15,708 bases of DNA. It comes from DASQUK01 sp046723645 (GTDB taxonomy: Bacteria; Actinomycetota; Acidimicrobiia; Acidimicrobiales; VFJN01). Below the pieces are notes generated by a model. That model saw only the letters and a program-made list of their open reading frames with translations. It searched no databases and was not told the DNA's origin. The stretch is from NCBI GenBank assembly GCA_046723645.1, contig JBKOUY010000132.1, positions 1-15,708 on the forward strand, read 5' to 3'. The position numbers and the translations under genes were made by a program. Positions within the stretch are counted from its first letter, which is position 1. Each line of letters opens with the position of its first letter. Shown piece after piece: positions 1-6,695 of the stretch.

Positions 1-372
1 CCCAGGGGGCGCTGGAGGGGCAGCCGGTGGAGGCGCGGTGGGCGCCGTTGCGGGCCCTGCCGCCGGCTTTGCCTGCGGTGTCGGCGCGGCCGTGGTCGTG
101 GGCGTCCGGGGCGACGGCGTGGTCGTCCTCGTCGTGCGGCGGGGCGCCTCGGTCGTCGGTCGGGGCCGGGTGGCGAGGGGCGACGGCGGCGTGTCCTGGG
201 TGCCGGACCCGCCGGGAGGCGCCACGACCATCGGGACGTCGCGGGGCGCGGCGTCGCCGCGGGCCGGGTCGCGGTCGGCCCCGGTTCCCGCCAGAGCGGC
301 CATCGACCAGCCCGCGAGCAGGCCGGTGAGGCCCAAGAGCATGGCTCCGAGGGGTGGCCTGCGCTGGTACAT
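1..372 (-). CDS. Pro/Thr/Ala-rich secreted or membrane-anchored protein, C-terminus cut by window edge
   Basis: An uninterrupted frame of 124 codons runs leftward from an ATG at 372 to the window edge with no stop, so only the N-terminal part is seen. The start has a GGAG ribosome site at 380-383, 7 nt away. Residues 1-7 include two Arg, followed by a hydrophobic stretch (about 8-29, GAMLLGLTGLLAGWSMAALA) that reads as a signal peptide or N-terminal anchor. From about residue 30 the chain is low complexity, dominated by Pro, Thr, Ala and Arg with TTR/TTT runs, as in extracellular linkers of actinobacterial secreted proteins. Any folded domain would lie beyond the edge, so no function can be given. 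It is divergent from the cold-shock-like gene across a 175-bp gap. The competing plus-strand frames here are Arg/Ser/Gly-rich shadows. Confidence 0.65.
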   Translation of the reverse strand, partial: MYQRRPPLGAMLLGLTGLLAGWSMAALAGTGADRDPARGDAAPRDVPMVVAPPGGSGTQDTPPSPLATRPRPTTEAPRRTTRTTTPSPRTPTTTAAPTPQAKPAAGPATAPTAPPPAAPPAPPG

Positions 373-477
373 GGTCGGGCTCCGGTGGTCGTGGTCCGGA
401 CTGGTTTCGCAGCCGACGCCCAGCCCGGATGAGGGCCGCGTGCCGTCGCCTTGGGTGACCACCGGACCTGTCCGATA

Positions 478-494
478 CGGTGGGGGACCCACCG
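478..494. promoter_or_regulatory. Perfect 7-bp inverted repeat in divergent leader region
   Basis: CGGTGGG (478-484), spacer GGA, CCCACCG (488-494). It lies between the divergent genes starting at 372 (minus) and 548 (plus). A weak promoter may overlap it: TTGGGT at 451-456 and GATACG at 474-479, 17 nt apart. As RNA it would be a stable hairpin about 54 nt before the GTG at 548; as DNA it could be an operator. Which of these applies cannot be told from the sequence. Confidence 0.35.
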
Positions 495-547
495 CAGCCA
501 GCCCGGCCGGACCGGCCGCGGAGGCGGATCACAGCGAGGAGCCCACG

Positions 548-811
548 GTGCAAGGCGTGATCAAGTCGTACGACCCCGGATCGAGGGACGGGATCGTAAT
601 GCGCGACACCGATCTCGCCGAGATCGATCTCGCCCCCGATGCGCTCCGCGGTTCCGTCTTCCGCCAGCTCCGCCAGGGCCAGCGTGTGATCTTCGACCTC
701 GACGGCGAGGGTCGCGCCACACACCTGCGGCTGGGCTCGGAGGTCGACATGGGGACGCCGGGGCTCGACCCCGAGCGCTTCCCGGTGGGGGACGACGCGA
801 CCTCGCACTGA
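548..811 (+). CDS. Small cold-shock-domain-like protein
   Basis: 87 residues from a GTG at 548, with GAGGAG just upstream (536-541). The frame is open further upstream to 38, but that part is Arg/Gly-rich and overlaps the opposite-strand gene, so the GTG is chosen. The opening GVIKSYDP, then DGIVMRD, a run ending DALRGSVF, and GQRVIFDLD resemble the beta-strand order of a CspA-type OB fold (GxVKWF, KGFGFI, VFVH, GQxVxF). The aromatic RNA-binding residues of the RNP1 and RNP2 motifs are mostly missing, so classic single-strand nucleic acid binding is uncertain. A conserved-looking tail (SEVDMGTPG) follows. pckG starts 30 nt after the stop, so the two may be co-transcribed. I recall similar small proteins from Acidimicrobiia but cannot assign a role. 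Confidence 0.7.
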   Translation: MQGVIKSYDPGSRDGIVMRDTDLAEIDLAPDALRGSVFRQLRQGQRVIFDLDGEGRATHLRLGSEVDMGTPGLDPERFPVGDDATSH

Positions 812-841
812 CCAGACGGACCGACATCGCCGCGGAGGACC

Positions 842-2650
842 ATGGCCGCGACCACCACCAACCAGAAGCTCGAGAACTGGGTCGCTCACTGGGCCCGGAT
901 CCTGGAATCGGACCGCATCGAGTGGTGCGACGGGTCCGACGAGGAGTGGGAGCGACTGACGCAGCTGCTGGTCGAGAGTGGCACGTTCGAGCGCCTCAAC
1001 GGTGAGCTCCGGCCGAACAGCTTCCTGGCACGGTCCGACCCCGCCGACGTGGCGCGGGTCGAGGATCGGACCTTCATCTGCTCCGAACGCGAGGTCGACG
1101 CGGGTCCCACCAACAACTGGCGGGACCCTGCGGAGATGAAGGCGGAGCTGACCGACCTGTTCACGGGGGCCATGCGCGGCCGCACGCTGTACGTCGTGCC
1201 GTTCTCGATGGGTCCCCTCGGATCCCGAATCGCCCACATCGGGGTGCAGCTCACCGACTCGCCCTACGTCGCCGTCAGCATGCGGATCATGACCCGCATG
1301 GGCCAGGGTCCGCTCGACGTGCTCGGGTCCGACGGCGAGTTCGTCCCCTGCCTGCACTCGGTCGGCTATCCCCTCGTCGACGCCGAGGGCGACGCCCGCG
1401 ACGACGTGCCGTGGCCCTGCGACGCCGACCGCAAGTACATCGTCCACTTCCCGGAGACCCGGGAGATCTGGTCCTACGGGTCCGGCTACGGCGGCAACGC
1501 CCTGCTGGGCAAGAAGTGCTTCGCCCTCAGGATCGCGTCGACGATGGCCCGCGACGACGGCTGGTTGGCCGAGCACATGCTGATCCTGGGGGTCACGCCG
1601 CCCCGCGGCGAGAAGCGCTACATCGCCGCGGCGTTCCCCTCGGCGTGCGGCAAGACCAACATGGCGATGATGATCCCCACCCTGCCGGGGTGGAAGGTCG
1701 AGACGGTCGGCGACGACATCGCGTGGATGAAGTTCGGTGCCGACGGCCGGCTCTACGCGATCAACCCCGAGGCGGGGTTCTTCGGCGTCGCCCCGGGGAC
1801 CGGCAAGGACACCAACCCCAACGCCGTGGCCACCCTGTACGGCAACTCGATCTTCACCAATGTCGCCAAGACCGACGACGGCGACATCTGGTGGGAGGGC
1901 CTGTCTGTGCCGCCCGACCACGCGATCGACTGGCGGGCCAACGACTGGACGCCGTCGTCCGACGCCCCCGCCGCCCACCCCAACGCCCGGTTCACCACGC
2001 CCGCGTCACAGTGCCCGTCGATCGCCCCCGAGTGGGAGGACCCCGACGGCGTCCCGATCTCGGCCATCCTCTTCGGCGGCCGGCGGGCGACCAACGTGCC
2101 GCTGGTGACCGAGTCGTTCGACTGGACCCACGGCGTGTTCCTCGGCTCCATCATGAGCTCGGAGAAGACGGCGGCCGCCGCCGGCAACGTGGGCGAGCTG
2201 CGCTTCGACCCCTTCGCCATGCTGCCGTTCTGTGGCTACAACATGGGCGACTACTTCGCCCACTGGCTGGAGATCGGCGAGGCGACGGACGCCGACAAGC
2301 TGCCCAAGCTCTTCTGGGTGAACTGGTTCCGCCGTGGCGAGGACGGCTCCTTCCTGTGGCCCGGATTCGGGGACAACAGCCGCGTGCTCGCCTGGGTCGT
2401 CCAGCGGGTCGCCGGTGAGGCGAGCGCGGTCGACACCCCGATCGGCCGGGTACCGGCACCCGGCGCCATCGACACCACCGGGCTCGACATCGACGCGGCG
2501 GCGCTCGCCAGGCTCGTCGAGGTCGATGCCGAGTCGTGGCGCCAGGAGCTCCCCCAGCTCGACGAGCACTATCGGAGCCTCGGCGACCACGTGCCAGCAG
2601 ACCTGCGCGAGCAGCTCACCGAACTCGAGAAGCGGCTGGCCGCCGGCTGA
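842..2650 (+). CDS. pckG: Phosphoenolpyruvate carboxykinase (GTP)
   Basis: 602 residues, full length for the GTP-dependent family (EC 4.1.1.32). It converts oxaloacetate plus GTP to phosphoenolpyruvate, CO2 and GDP in the cytosol, the committing step of gluconeogenesis; mycobacteria use the same enzyme class. The P-loop and reactive cysteine motif FPSACGKTN sits at 265-273 (Cys269). The Mn-binding residues are Lys225, His245 and Asp292 (VGDDIAW), each offset by 19 from the human enzyme. Other family blocks are AGPTNNW, YVVPFSMGP, HFPETREIWSYGSGYGGN and GFFGVAPGT. The ATG at 842 has GGAGG at 834-838, only 3 nt away, which is a short spacing, but residues 8 onward align with the mycobacterial N-terminus so the start is probably right. 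It follows the small cold-shock-like gene by 30 nt. Confidence 0.97.
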   Translation: MAATTTNQKLENWVAHWARILESDRIEWCDGSDEEWERLTQLLVESGTFERLNGELRPNSFLARSDPADVARVEDRTFICSEREVDAGPTNNWRDPAEMKAELTDLFTGAMRGRTLYVVPFSMGPLGSRIAHIGVQLTDSPYVAVSMRIMTRMGQGPLDVLGSDGEFVPCLHSVGYPLVDAEGDARDDVPWPCDADRKYIVHFPETREIWSYGSGYGGNALLGKKCFALRIASTMARDDGWLAEHMLILGVTPPRGEKRYIAAAFPSACGKTNMAMMIPTLPGWKVETVGDDIAWMKFGADGRLYAINPEAGFFGVAPGTGKDTNPNAVATLYGNSIFTNVAKTDDGDIWWEGLSVPPDHAIDWRANDWTPSSDAPAAHPNARFTTPASQCPSIAPEWEDPDGVPISAILFGGRRATNVPLVTESFDWTHGVFLGSIMSSEKTAAAAGNVGELRFDPFAMLPFCGYNMGDYFAHWLEIGEATDADKLPKLFWVNWFRRGEDGSFLWPGFGDNSRVLAWVVQRVAGEASAVDTPIGRVPAPGAIDTTGLDIDAAALARLVEVDAESWRQELPQLDEHYRSLGDHVPADLREQLTELEKRLAAG

Positions 2651-2724
2651 ACCGCGGCACCCGTGGGCCATTGTCTCGCCTCCATCGCTCGGTTCCCCCA
2701 TGCCTCTTGAGCCGTCTACCAAAA

Positions 2725-2758
2725 GTTGAGCGCATAAGCATCAGGTTTGTTGTATGCT
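2725..2758 (+). promoter_or_regulatory. hsp20 promoter with HAIR-like (HspR-type) operator
   Basis: TTGAG at 2726-2730 and ATCAG at 2740-2744 are separated by exactly 9 nt, as in the HspR-associated inverted repeat (consensus CTTGAGT-N7-ACTCAAG). The left half is a good match; the right half keeps only TCA and an outer G. A -10-like TATGCT (extended by TG two bases before) lies at 2753-2758, putting the transcript start near 2765 and a leader of about 40 nt before hsp20. No clear -35 at 17 nt. HspR control is an inference from this spacing and from the heat-shock gene behind it. Confidence 0.45.
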
Positions 2759-2803
2759 CTCCGTCACAGTCGTCAGCTGAGCAGCTCAAAGGAGGTCAGT
2801 CCG

Positions 2804-3271
2804 ATGCTCATGCGTTTCGATCCGTTCCGCGAGGTTGACCGGGTGGCCGAGCAGGTCGACCAAGTGTTCCGGCGGGCCAGTTCCGGCATCCCGATGGACG
2901 CCATCCGGCGTGGGGACCGGGTGTTCGTGACCTTCGATCTGCCGGGTGTCGATCCCGATGGCATCGACCTGACGGTCGAGCGGGATGTGCTCACCGTGAC
3001 CGCCGCCCGTCGCCTCGAGAAGTCAGAAGGCGACGAGGTGCTCGCCAACGAGCGGCCGCAGGGCACCTTCACGCGTCGGGTGCTCCTGGGCGAGAGCCTC
3101 GACACCTCCCGCCTCCAGGCCTCCTACGACCGCGGCGTCCTGTCGATCACCATCCCCGTGGCCGAGCAGGCCCAGCCGCGCAAGATTGCGGTCGGTGGCC
3201 GCCACACCCCCACCGCGATCGACGCCGAATCACACGACGAGCCGGCCGAGGCCGCGAGCACCGAGGCCTGA
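2804..3271 (+). CDS. Small heat-shock protein, Hsp20/alpha-crystallin family
   Basis: 155 residues, typical length for bacterial Hsp20. It is an ATP-independent holdase chaperone that forms oligomers and keeps unfolding proteins soluble in the cytoplasm. N-terminal arm FDPFREVDRV, alpha-crystallin domain about 33-120 (VFVTFDLPGVDPDGIDLTVE, then NERPQGTFTRRVLL, then the signature DRGVLSITIPV at 109-119), and a C-terminal tail with an I-x-V anchor (RKIAV, 126-130). A near-perfect ribosome site AAAGGAGGT at 2788-2796 lies 7 nt before the ATG at 2804. The frame is open upstream to 2747 but that part is the leader. It is monocistronic: own promoter upstream, hairpin terminator directly after. Confidence 0.95.
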   Translation: MLMRFDPFREVDRVAEQVDQVFRRASSGIPMDAIRRGDRVFVTFDLPGVDPDGIDLTVERDVLTVTAARRLEKSEGDEVLANERPQGTFTRRVLLGESLDTSRLQASYDRGVLSITIPVAEQAQPRKIAVGGRHTPTAIDAESHDEPAEAASTEA

Positions 3272-3295
3272 TCGCTCGGGTCGTAGAACCTCTCG

Positions 3296-3324
3296 CCCGA
3301 GGGCGCCCGCTGGGCGCCCTCGGG
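3296..3324 (+). terminator. Strong hairpin terminator after hsp20
   Basis: A perfect 13-bp stem, CCCGAGGGCGCCC (3296-3308) and its complement (3312-3324), closed by a 3-nt loop GCT, 25 nt after the hsp20 stop. No T tract follows (ACAAAG), as is common for actinobacterial terminators. Confidence 0.75.
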
Positions 3325-3590
3325 ACAAAGATGGCCGCTGCGTCAGCCGTGGCCGCCAGGGTGTTCGGGATCGCGGATCAGGCCGTGCTCGTCAACGCCG
3401 GGGAAGCGGCCGCACGGGGTGTCGACGATCCAAACGTGGACCATCGGCGGTGGGATGAGAATCGTCCCCCGCCCTGCGGCTCGCATGCGTCCCCCCAGTC
3501 CCAGCGATTCCGGCCGGGAGGCTTATCGAGGGTGCGCCTGCGCGTGCGCACTACGATGCGTCCCCGCCCCGCCGGCACGAGGGAGGCTCG
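3325..3590. other. Non-coding stretch between hsp20 terminator and Lrp-like gene
   Basis: Together with the terminator this is a gap of about 320 bp. An ATG at 3331 opens about 33 codons that read like ordinary protein (MAAASAVAARVFGIADQ, then VLVNAGEAAARGVDD, to about 3430), then turns into Arg/Pro-rich noise. It has no ribosome site and begins 6 nt after the hairpin, so I do not call it a gene. A -10-like TACGAT at 3552-3557 probably belongs to the next gene. Nothing else is recognised. Confidence 0.4.
3552..3557 (+). promoter_or_regulatory. -10-like element before the Lrp-like gene
   Basis: TACGAT fits the actinobacterial TANNNT -10 pattern and would start the transcript near 3564, about 27 nt before the ATG at 3591. 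No good -35 box is seen at 16-18 nt. GGGAGG at 3581-3586 then serves as the ribosome site. Confidence 0.35.
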
Positions 3591-3827
3591 ATGGCAGTCA
3601 GCGCGTACATCCTCATCCAGACCGAGGTGGGCAAGGCCGCTCAGGTGGCCAGCGAGGTGAGCGGCATCGACGGTGTGGTATCGGCCGAGGACGTGACCGG
3701 GCCTTACGACGTGATCGCACGGGCGGAGTCCAACACCGTCGACGAGTTGGGGAAGATGGTCGTGAGCCGGGTCCAGATGATCGAGGGCATCACCCGGACG
3801 CTCACCTGCCCCGTGGTGCACCTCTAG
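3591..3827 (+). CDS. Stand-alone Lrp/AsnC ligand-binding (RAM) domain protein
   Basis: 78 residues. The whole protein is one alpha/beta (ferredoxin-like) domain of the type found at the C-terminus of Lrp/AsnC regulators: AYILIQTEVGKAAQVASEV, then VVSAEDVTGPYDVIARAES and the C-terminal ITRTLTCPVVHL. The helix-turn-helix DNA-binding half is absent, and upstream in-frame sequence does not encode one. Such single-domain proteins are common in actinobacteria and archaea; they form dimers and higher rings and bind small effectors such as amino acids, but their roles are mostly unknown. ATG at 3591 has GGGAGG at 3581-3586. It converges on the membrane-protein gene, with only 22 nt between stops, holding a hairpin. 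Confidence 0.9.
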   Translation: MAVSAYILIQTEVGKAAQVASEVSGIDGVVSAEDVTGPYDVIARAESNTVDELGKMVVSRVQMIEGITRTLTCPVVHL

Positions 3828-3842
3828 CGCTGGACGCCAGCG
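3828..3842. terminator. Likely bidirectional terminator between convergent genes
   Basis: CGCTGG (3828-3833), loop ACG, CCAGCG (3837-3842): a perfect 6-bp GC-rich stem in the 22-nt gap between the converging stops at 3827 and 3850. No T tract on either side. Confidence 0.5.
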
Positions 3843-3849
3843 GGCCTCG

Positions 3850-4218
3850 TCAGCGGTTGGGGCCGATCACCATCGCGCGTATCCCGAGGCCCATCAGGAA
3901 CAGGCCGCCCAGCCCGTAGAGCAGGTAGCGCCGGCCCGCCAGCTGGTTGCGGTAGCTGTAGATGATCCCCACCGAGGCCAGGGCAACGAAGCCGTAGAAC
4001 GCGTGGAACTGCGGTGTCTCGCGATCCTCGCGGGCGACGAGGAGCACGCCGAGCACCACCTCGACGGCGATCGCGACCTCCGCCACCACCGTGAACCACC
4101 ACAGCGCCCGGTGGCGCAACGCCGCCCAGCGATGCGCGCCGAGGGCCCACACGCCGGCGATGGCGTTGCCCACGACGACGACCCACGCCCCGACGACGTG
4201 GACGTCATGCAGGTCCAC
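3850..4218 (-). CDS. Small four-helix integral membrane protein, function unknown
   Basis: 122 residues if started at the GTG at 4218, 16 nt after the stop of the MhuD-like gene. The frame is open upstream to 4497, but that part overlaps the MhuD-like gene and is Arg/Ser-rich. No clear ribosome site is seen, so translation may be coupled to the gene before it. Four hydrophobic segments are visible at about 5-27, 40-62, 70-88 and 98-117. Histidines lie at or near helix ends (His4, His7, His29, His36, His72), and there are conserved-looking motifs ETPQFHAFYGF and YSYRNQ. The layout recalls small heme-binding or quinone-linked membrane proteins, but I recognise no named family. Position next to a heme-degrading enzyme makes a heme link possible; this is inference only. 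Confidence 0.75.
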   Translation of the reverse strand: MDLHDVHVVGAWVVVVGNAIAGVWALGAHRWAALRHRALWWFTVVAEVAIAVEVVLGVLLVAREDRETPQFHAFYGFVALASVGIIYSYRNQLAGRRYLLYGLGGLFLMGLGIRAMVIGPNR

Positions 4219-4234
4219 GGACGGTGCGTCGTGG

Positions 4235-4591
4235 TCAGGACGGGGCGGACGGCGACTGACCGGGCGAGGTCGTGGAGATCTCGTAGGACCACAGTTCGCT
4301 CGACACCGACACCGGCCCGCCGGTGTGCGGGTGCGGCTTGTCGGTGCCGGCGTGGCCGTGCCCGAACGCCGGGCTGTTGACCCAGGCCTGGAACGACTCC
4401 TCGTCGCGCCATCGCGTGACGACGAGCCACGTCGTGCGGCCGTCGGTCGGCCTGAGGAGCTCGAAGCCCTCGAACCCGTCCTGGTCGTCGACCGCACCCG
4501 CCCTGGCGGCGAAACGTCGGCCCAGCTCGTCGCCCGAGTCCTCGGGGACCGTGATCGCGTTGATCTTCACAATCGTCACGCGGCCCATCAT
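4235..4591 (-). CDS. MhuD/IsdG-like heme-degrading monooxygenase (ABM fold)
   Basis: 118 residues, close to mycobacterial MhuD in length and sequence: VKINAITVPED, then GDELGRRFAARAGAVDDQ, GFEGFELLRPTDG, WLVVTRW and ESFQAW. MhuD's three key heme-pocket residues (Asn7, Trp66, His75) have counterparts here as Asn11, Trp70 and His80, the last within HGHAG. A one-residue insertion before that histidine adds a second candidate, His78. The family binds heme in a dimeric ferredoxin-like barrel and opens the porphyrin ring to free iron. A tail rich in Ser/Pro follows. The start could be the ATG at 4591 or 4588; no strong ribosome site helps decide. It sits 39 nt after the LmbE-like gene and 16 nt before the membrane-protein gene on the same strand, probably one transcript. 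Confidence 0.85.
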   Translation of the reverse strand: MMGRVTIVKINAITVPEDSGDELGRRFAARAGAVDDQDGFEGFELLRPTDGRTTWLVVTRWRDEESFQAWVNSPAFGHGHAGTDKPHPHTGGPVSVSSELWSYEISTTSPGQSPSAPS

Positions 4592-4630
4592 TGCGTTCCG
4601 CCGCAGGTCGCGTGCAATGCGCCGCGCCGG

Positions 4631-5443
4631 TCAGCGGGACGCGGCGGACTCCACGCCGGCGAACACGTCGTGATCGCGGTGACCGGCCGGAACGCCGCGC
4701 CGGATGTAGAACTCGGTGCCCATGGCGGCCCGGAAGGCCTCGGGCGGCATGGCCAGGAACAGGCCGGTGTCGTGGACCTGGCTGGCGTGGGCTGCGATCG
4801 CGGCACGCTTGCGGTCGAGGAAGTCGCCCACGTCGACCACGGTGGTGATCGCCTCCTCGGGCATGCCGAAGACGACCGATTCGTCGTCCAGATCGGGCGG
4901 GTCGCCGACCTGCTGGCCGGCGGCCGCCGCCCTCGCGATCAGGGCCTTGACGTGCTCGCGGCTGATCGTGGCCACGAGCACGTGCGGCGTGCCGGCCAGC
5001 TCGGCGGCCCGGCTGCCCACGCGGTGGACCTGGATGTGGTCGGGGTGGCCGTAGGTGCCGTTCTCGTCGTAGATGGTGAGGACGTCGGCGGACTCCTCGC
5101 GCAGGATCCCTGCGACCCGAGCCGCAGCCTCCTCGACGTCGGCTTGCCAGAAGCACCGGGGATCGTCGTTGTCGGGCGTGCCCATCATCCCCGAGTCCCG
5201 GTAGCCGAGCCACGCCACCCTGTGGACCCCGAGCGCCTCGGCCGACCGCATCGCCTCGGCCATCCGCCGCTCGACCAGCGACTCCCCCGGCTCGAGCAGG
5301 CCGTCGGGCACCTCGCCCACCTCGCCCCGCGTCGCGTACAGCACCACGACGCGGTGGCCGTCGTGCACGGCCTTGGCCAGCGAACCCGACTGCAGCAGGC
5401 ATTCGTCGTCCGGGTGGGCGTGGAACGCGACGAGGGTTGCCAT
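4631..5443 (-). CDS. PIG-L/LmbE family zinc deacetylase (MshB/Mca-like)
   Basis: 270 residues from the ATG at 5443; the frame continues upstream to 5509 but the family N-terminus (ATLVAFHAHPDDE) begins at this ATG. Zinc ligands of the family are visible: His10 and Asp13 in AHPDDE and His136 in GHPDH, with Asp12 as the expected general base. YDENGTYGHPDHIQVHR at 125-141 is typical of the mycothiol enzymes MshB (GlcNAc-inositol deacetylase) and Mca (mycothiol S-conjugate amidase), but the chain is shorter than either (about 290-300), and the substrate cannot be fixed from sequence. It acts in the cytoplasm. It lies 85 nt downstream of the racemase gene and 39 nt upstream of the MhuD-like gene. 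No strong ribosome site; a weak hairpin (GGCAG/CTGCC, 5444-5457) abuts the start. Confidence 0.9.
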   Translation of the reverse strand: MATLVAFHAHPDDECLLQSGSLAKAVHDGHRVVVLYATRGEVGEVPDGLLEPGESLVERRMAEAMRSAEALGVHRVAWLGYRDSGMMGTPDNDDPRCFWQADVEEAAARVAGILREESADVLTIYDENGTYGHPDHIQVHRVGSRAAELAGTPHVLVATISREHVKALIARAAAAGQQVGDPPDLDDESVVFGMPEEAITTVVDVGDFLDRKRAAIAAHASQVHDTGLFLAMPPEAFRAAMGTEFYIRRGVPAGHRDHDVFAGVESAASR

Positions 5444-5528
5444 GGCAGCAGTCTGCCGGTGCCCACACGAACTTGCGGCGGCAGGGGGCCCTATGGGGGC
5501 CGTTTCCACCGCAGATTCGGGCCGGGGG

Positions 5529-6671
5529 TCAGGCGATGGCGCCCGCCTCCCGCAGCTTGGCCACGCGGTCGGGGTCGAAGCCCGCCGCAGCCAGGACCTC
5601 GTCCGTGTGCTGGCCGGCGTGCGGCGGCGGCGACGAGATCTCGGGCGCGGTGCGGCTGAACCGGGGCGCCGGGCCCGGCTGGCGGATGCCGGCGACCTCG
5701 ACGAACGTGCCGCGATCGACGTTGTGCGGATGCTCGATCGCCTCGGGGATGGACAGGACCGGGGCGAAGCACACGTCCGTCCCCTCCATCAGCTCGCGCC
5801 ACTCGTCGCGCGTCTTGGTCTTGAAGATCGCCGCCAGCCGGTCCTTGAGCGCCGGCCACTCCTGCCGGTCGTGCTGCCAGGGCAGCTCCTCGCCCTCGAG
5901 CCCGGTGAGCCGCAGCAGCTCGGCGTAGAACTGCGGCTCGATCGACCCGATCGCCACGTACTTGCCGTCCGCGGCCTCGTAGACGTTGTAGAAGTGGGCG
6001 CCGGTGTCGAGCAGGTTGGTGCCCCGCTCGTCGTTCCAGACCCCCATGGCCCGCAACGCATGGGTCATCGTCATGAGCACCGCGGCGCCGTCGACCATCG
6101 CTGCGTCCACCACCTGCCCCTGCCCGGAGCGCTGGGCCTCGAGCACGCCGCACACCACGCCGAACGCGAGGAGCATCCCGCCCCCGCCGTAGTCACCGAT
6201 GAGGTTGAGCGGCGGCATGGGGGCCTCGCCCCGGCGCCCGATCGGCTCGAGCGCGCCCGCCAGGGCGATGTAGTTGATGTCGTGCCCGGCCGCTCCGGCG
6301 AGCGGGCCGTCCTGTCCCCAACCGGTCATCCGGCCGTAGACGATCCTGGGGTTGCGGGCCAGGCAGTCCTCCGGGCCGATGCCCAGCCGCTCGGCGACCC
6401 CCGGACGGAAGCCCTCGATGAGGGCGTCCGCCTGCTCCACCAGGTCGAGCACCACGGCGACGCCATCGGGGTTCTTGAGGTCCACGCCGATCGACCGGCG
6501 GCCCCGGTTGTTGAGGTCGGCGGGTGGGTTGGCCGGATCGCCGCCGGACACGTTCTCGGCCCGGTCGACCCTGATCACCTCGGCCCCCATGTCCGCCAGC
6601 ATCATGGCGCAGAACGGACCGGGGCCGATCCCGGCGATCTCGACGACGGTGATTCCGGCCAGGGGTCCCAT
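5529..6671 (-). CDS. mcr: Alpha-methylacyl-CoA racemase (family III CoA-transferase fold)
   Basis: 380 residues. It interconverts the 2R and 2S forms of 2-methylacyl-CoA esters so that branched fatty acids or sterol side chains can enter beta-oxidation. The catalytic set of Mycobacterium tuberculosis MCR (His126, Asp156, Glu241) appears at His130 (AAGHDINY), Asp160 (LIGDYGGGG) and Glu245 (IEPQF), all offset by 4, which separates it from the CoA-transferases of the same fold. Family openings GPLAGITVVEIAGIGPGPFC and LLDTGAHFYNVYE are present. The ATG at 6671 has GGAGGA at 6679-6684, spacing 7. It starts 24 nt after the alpha/beta hydrolase stop, so the two form an operon. The gene symbol follows mycobacterial usage. 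Confidence 0.94.
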   Translation of the reverse strand: MGPLAGITVVEIAGIGPGPFCAMMLADMGAEVIRVDRAENVSGGDPANPPADLNNRGRRSIGVDLKNPDGVAVVLDLVEQADALIEGFRPGVAERLGIGPEDCLARNPRIVYGRMTGWGQDGPLAGAAGHDINYIALAGALEPIGRRGEAPMPPLNLIGDYGGGGMLLAFGVVCGVLEAQRSGQGQVVDAAMVDGAAVLMTMTHALRAMGVWNDERGTNLLDTGAHFYNVYEAADGKYVAIGSIEPQFYAELLRLTGLEGEELPWQHDRQEWPALKDRLAAIFKTKTRDEWRELMEGTDVCFAPVLSIPEAIEHPHNVDRGTFVEVAGIRQPGPAPRFSRTAPEISSPPPHAGQHTDEVLAAAGFDPDRVAKLREAGAIA

Positions 6672-6695
6672 CGGGGCGTCCTCCGTTGCGTTGAT

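Noticed and set aside
3532..3551. Repeated GTGCGC and palindromic GTGCGCAC before the Lrp-like gene
   Set aside because: Short GC repeats of this type are expected by chance at this base composition.
3378..3821. Minus-strand frame of 147 codons opposite the Lrp-like gene
   Set aside because: His/Arg/Pro-rich mirror of the Lrp-like gene and the non-coding gap.
5444..5457. Small inverted repeat GGCAG/CTGCC before the LmbE-like start
   Set aside because: Only 5 bp with a 4-nt loop in GC-rich DNA, so chance is likely; not listed as a regulatory site.
3894..5468. A minus-strand frame of 524 codons
   Set aside because: Same strand but different frame from the LmbE-like, MhuD-like and membrane-protein genes; Arg/Gly/Pro-rich shadow.
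4091..5659. A plus-strand frame of 522 codons
   Set aside because: Antisense to the MhuD-like and LmbE-like genes, both with intact catalytic motifs; no recognisable domain and skewed composition.
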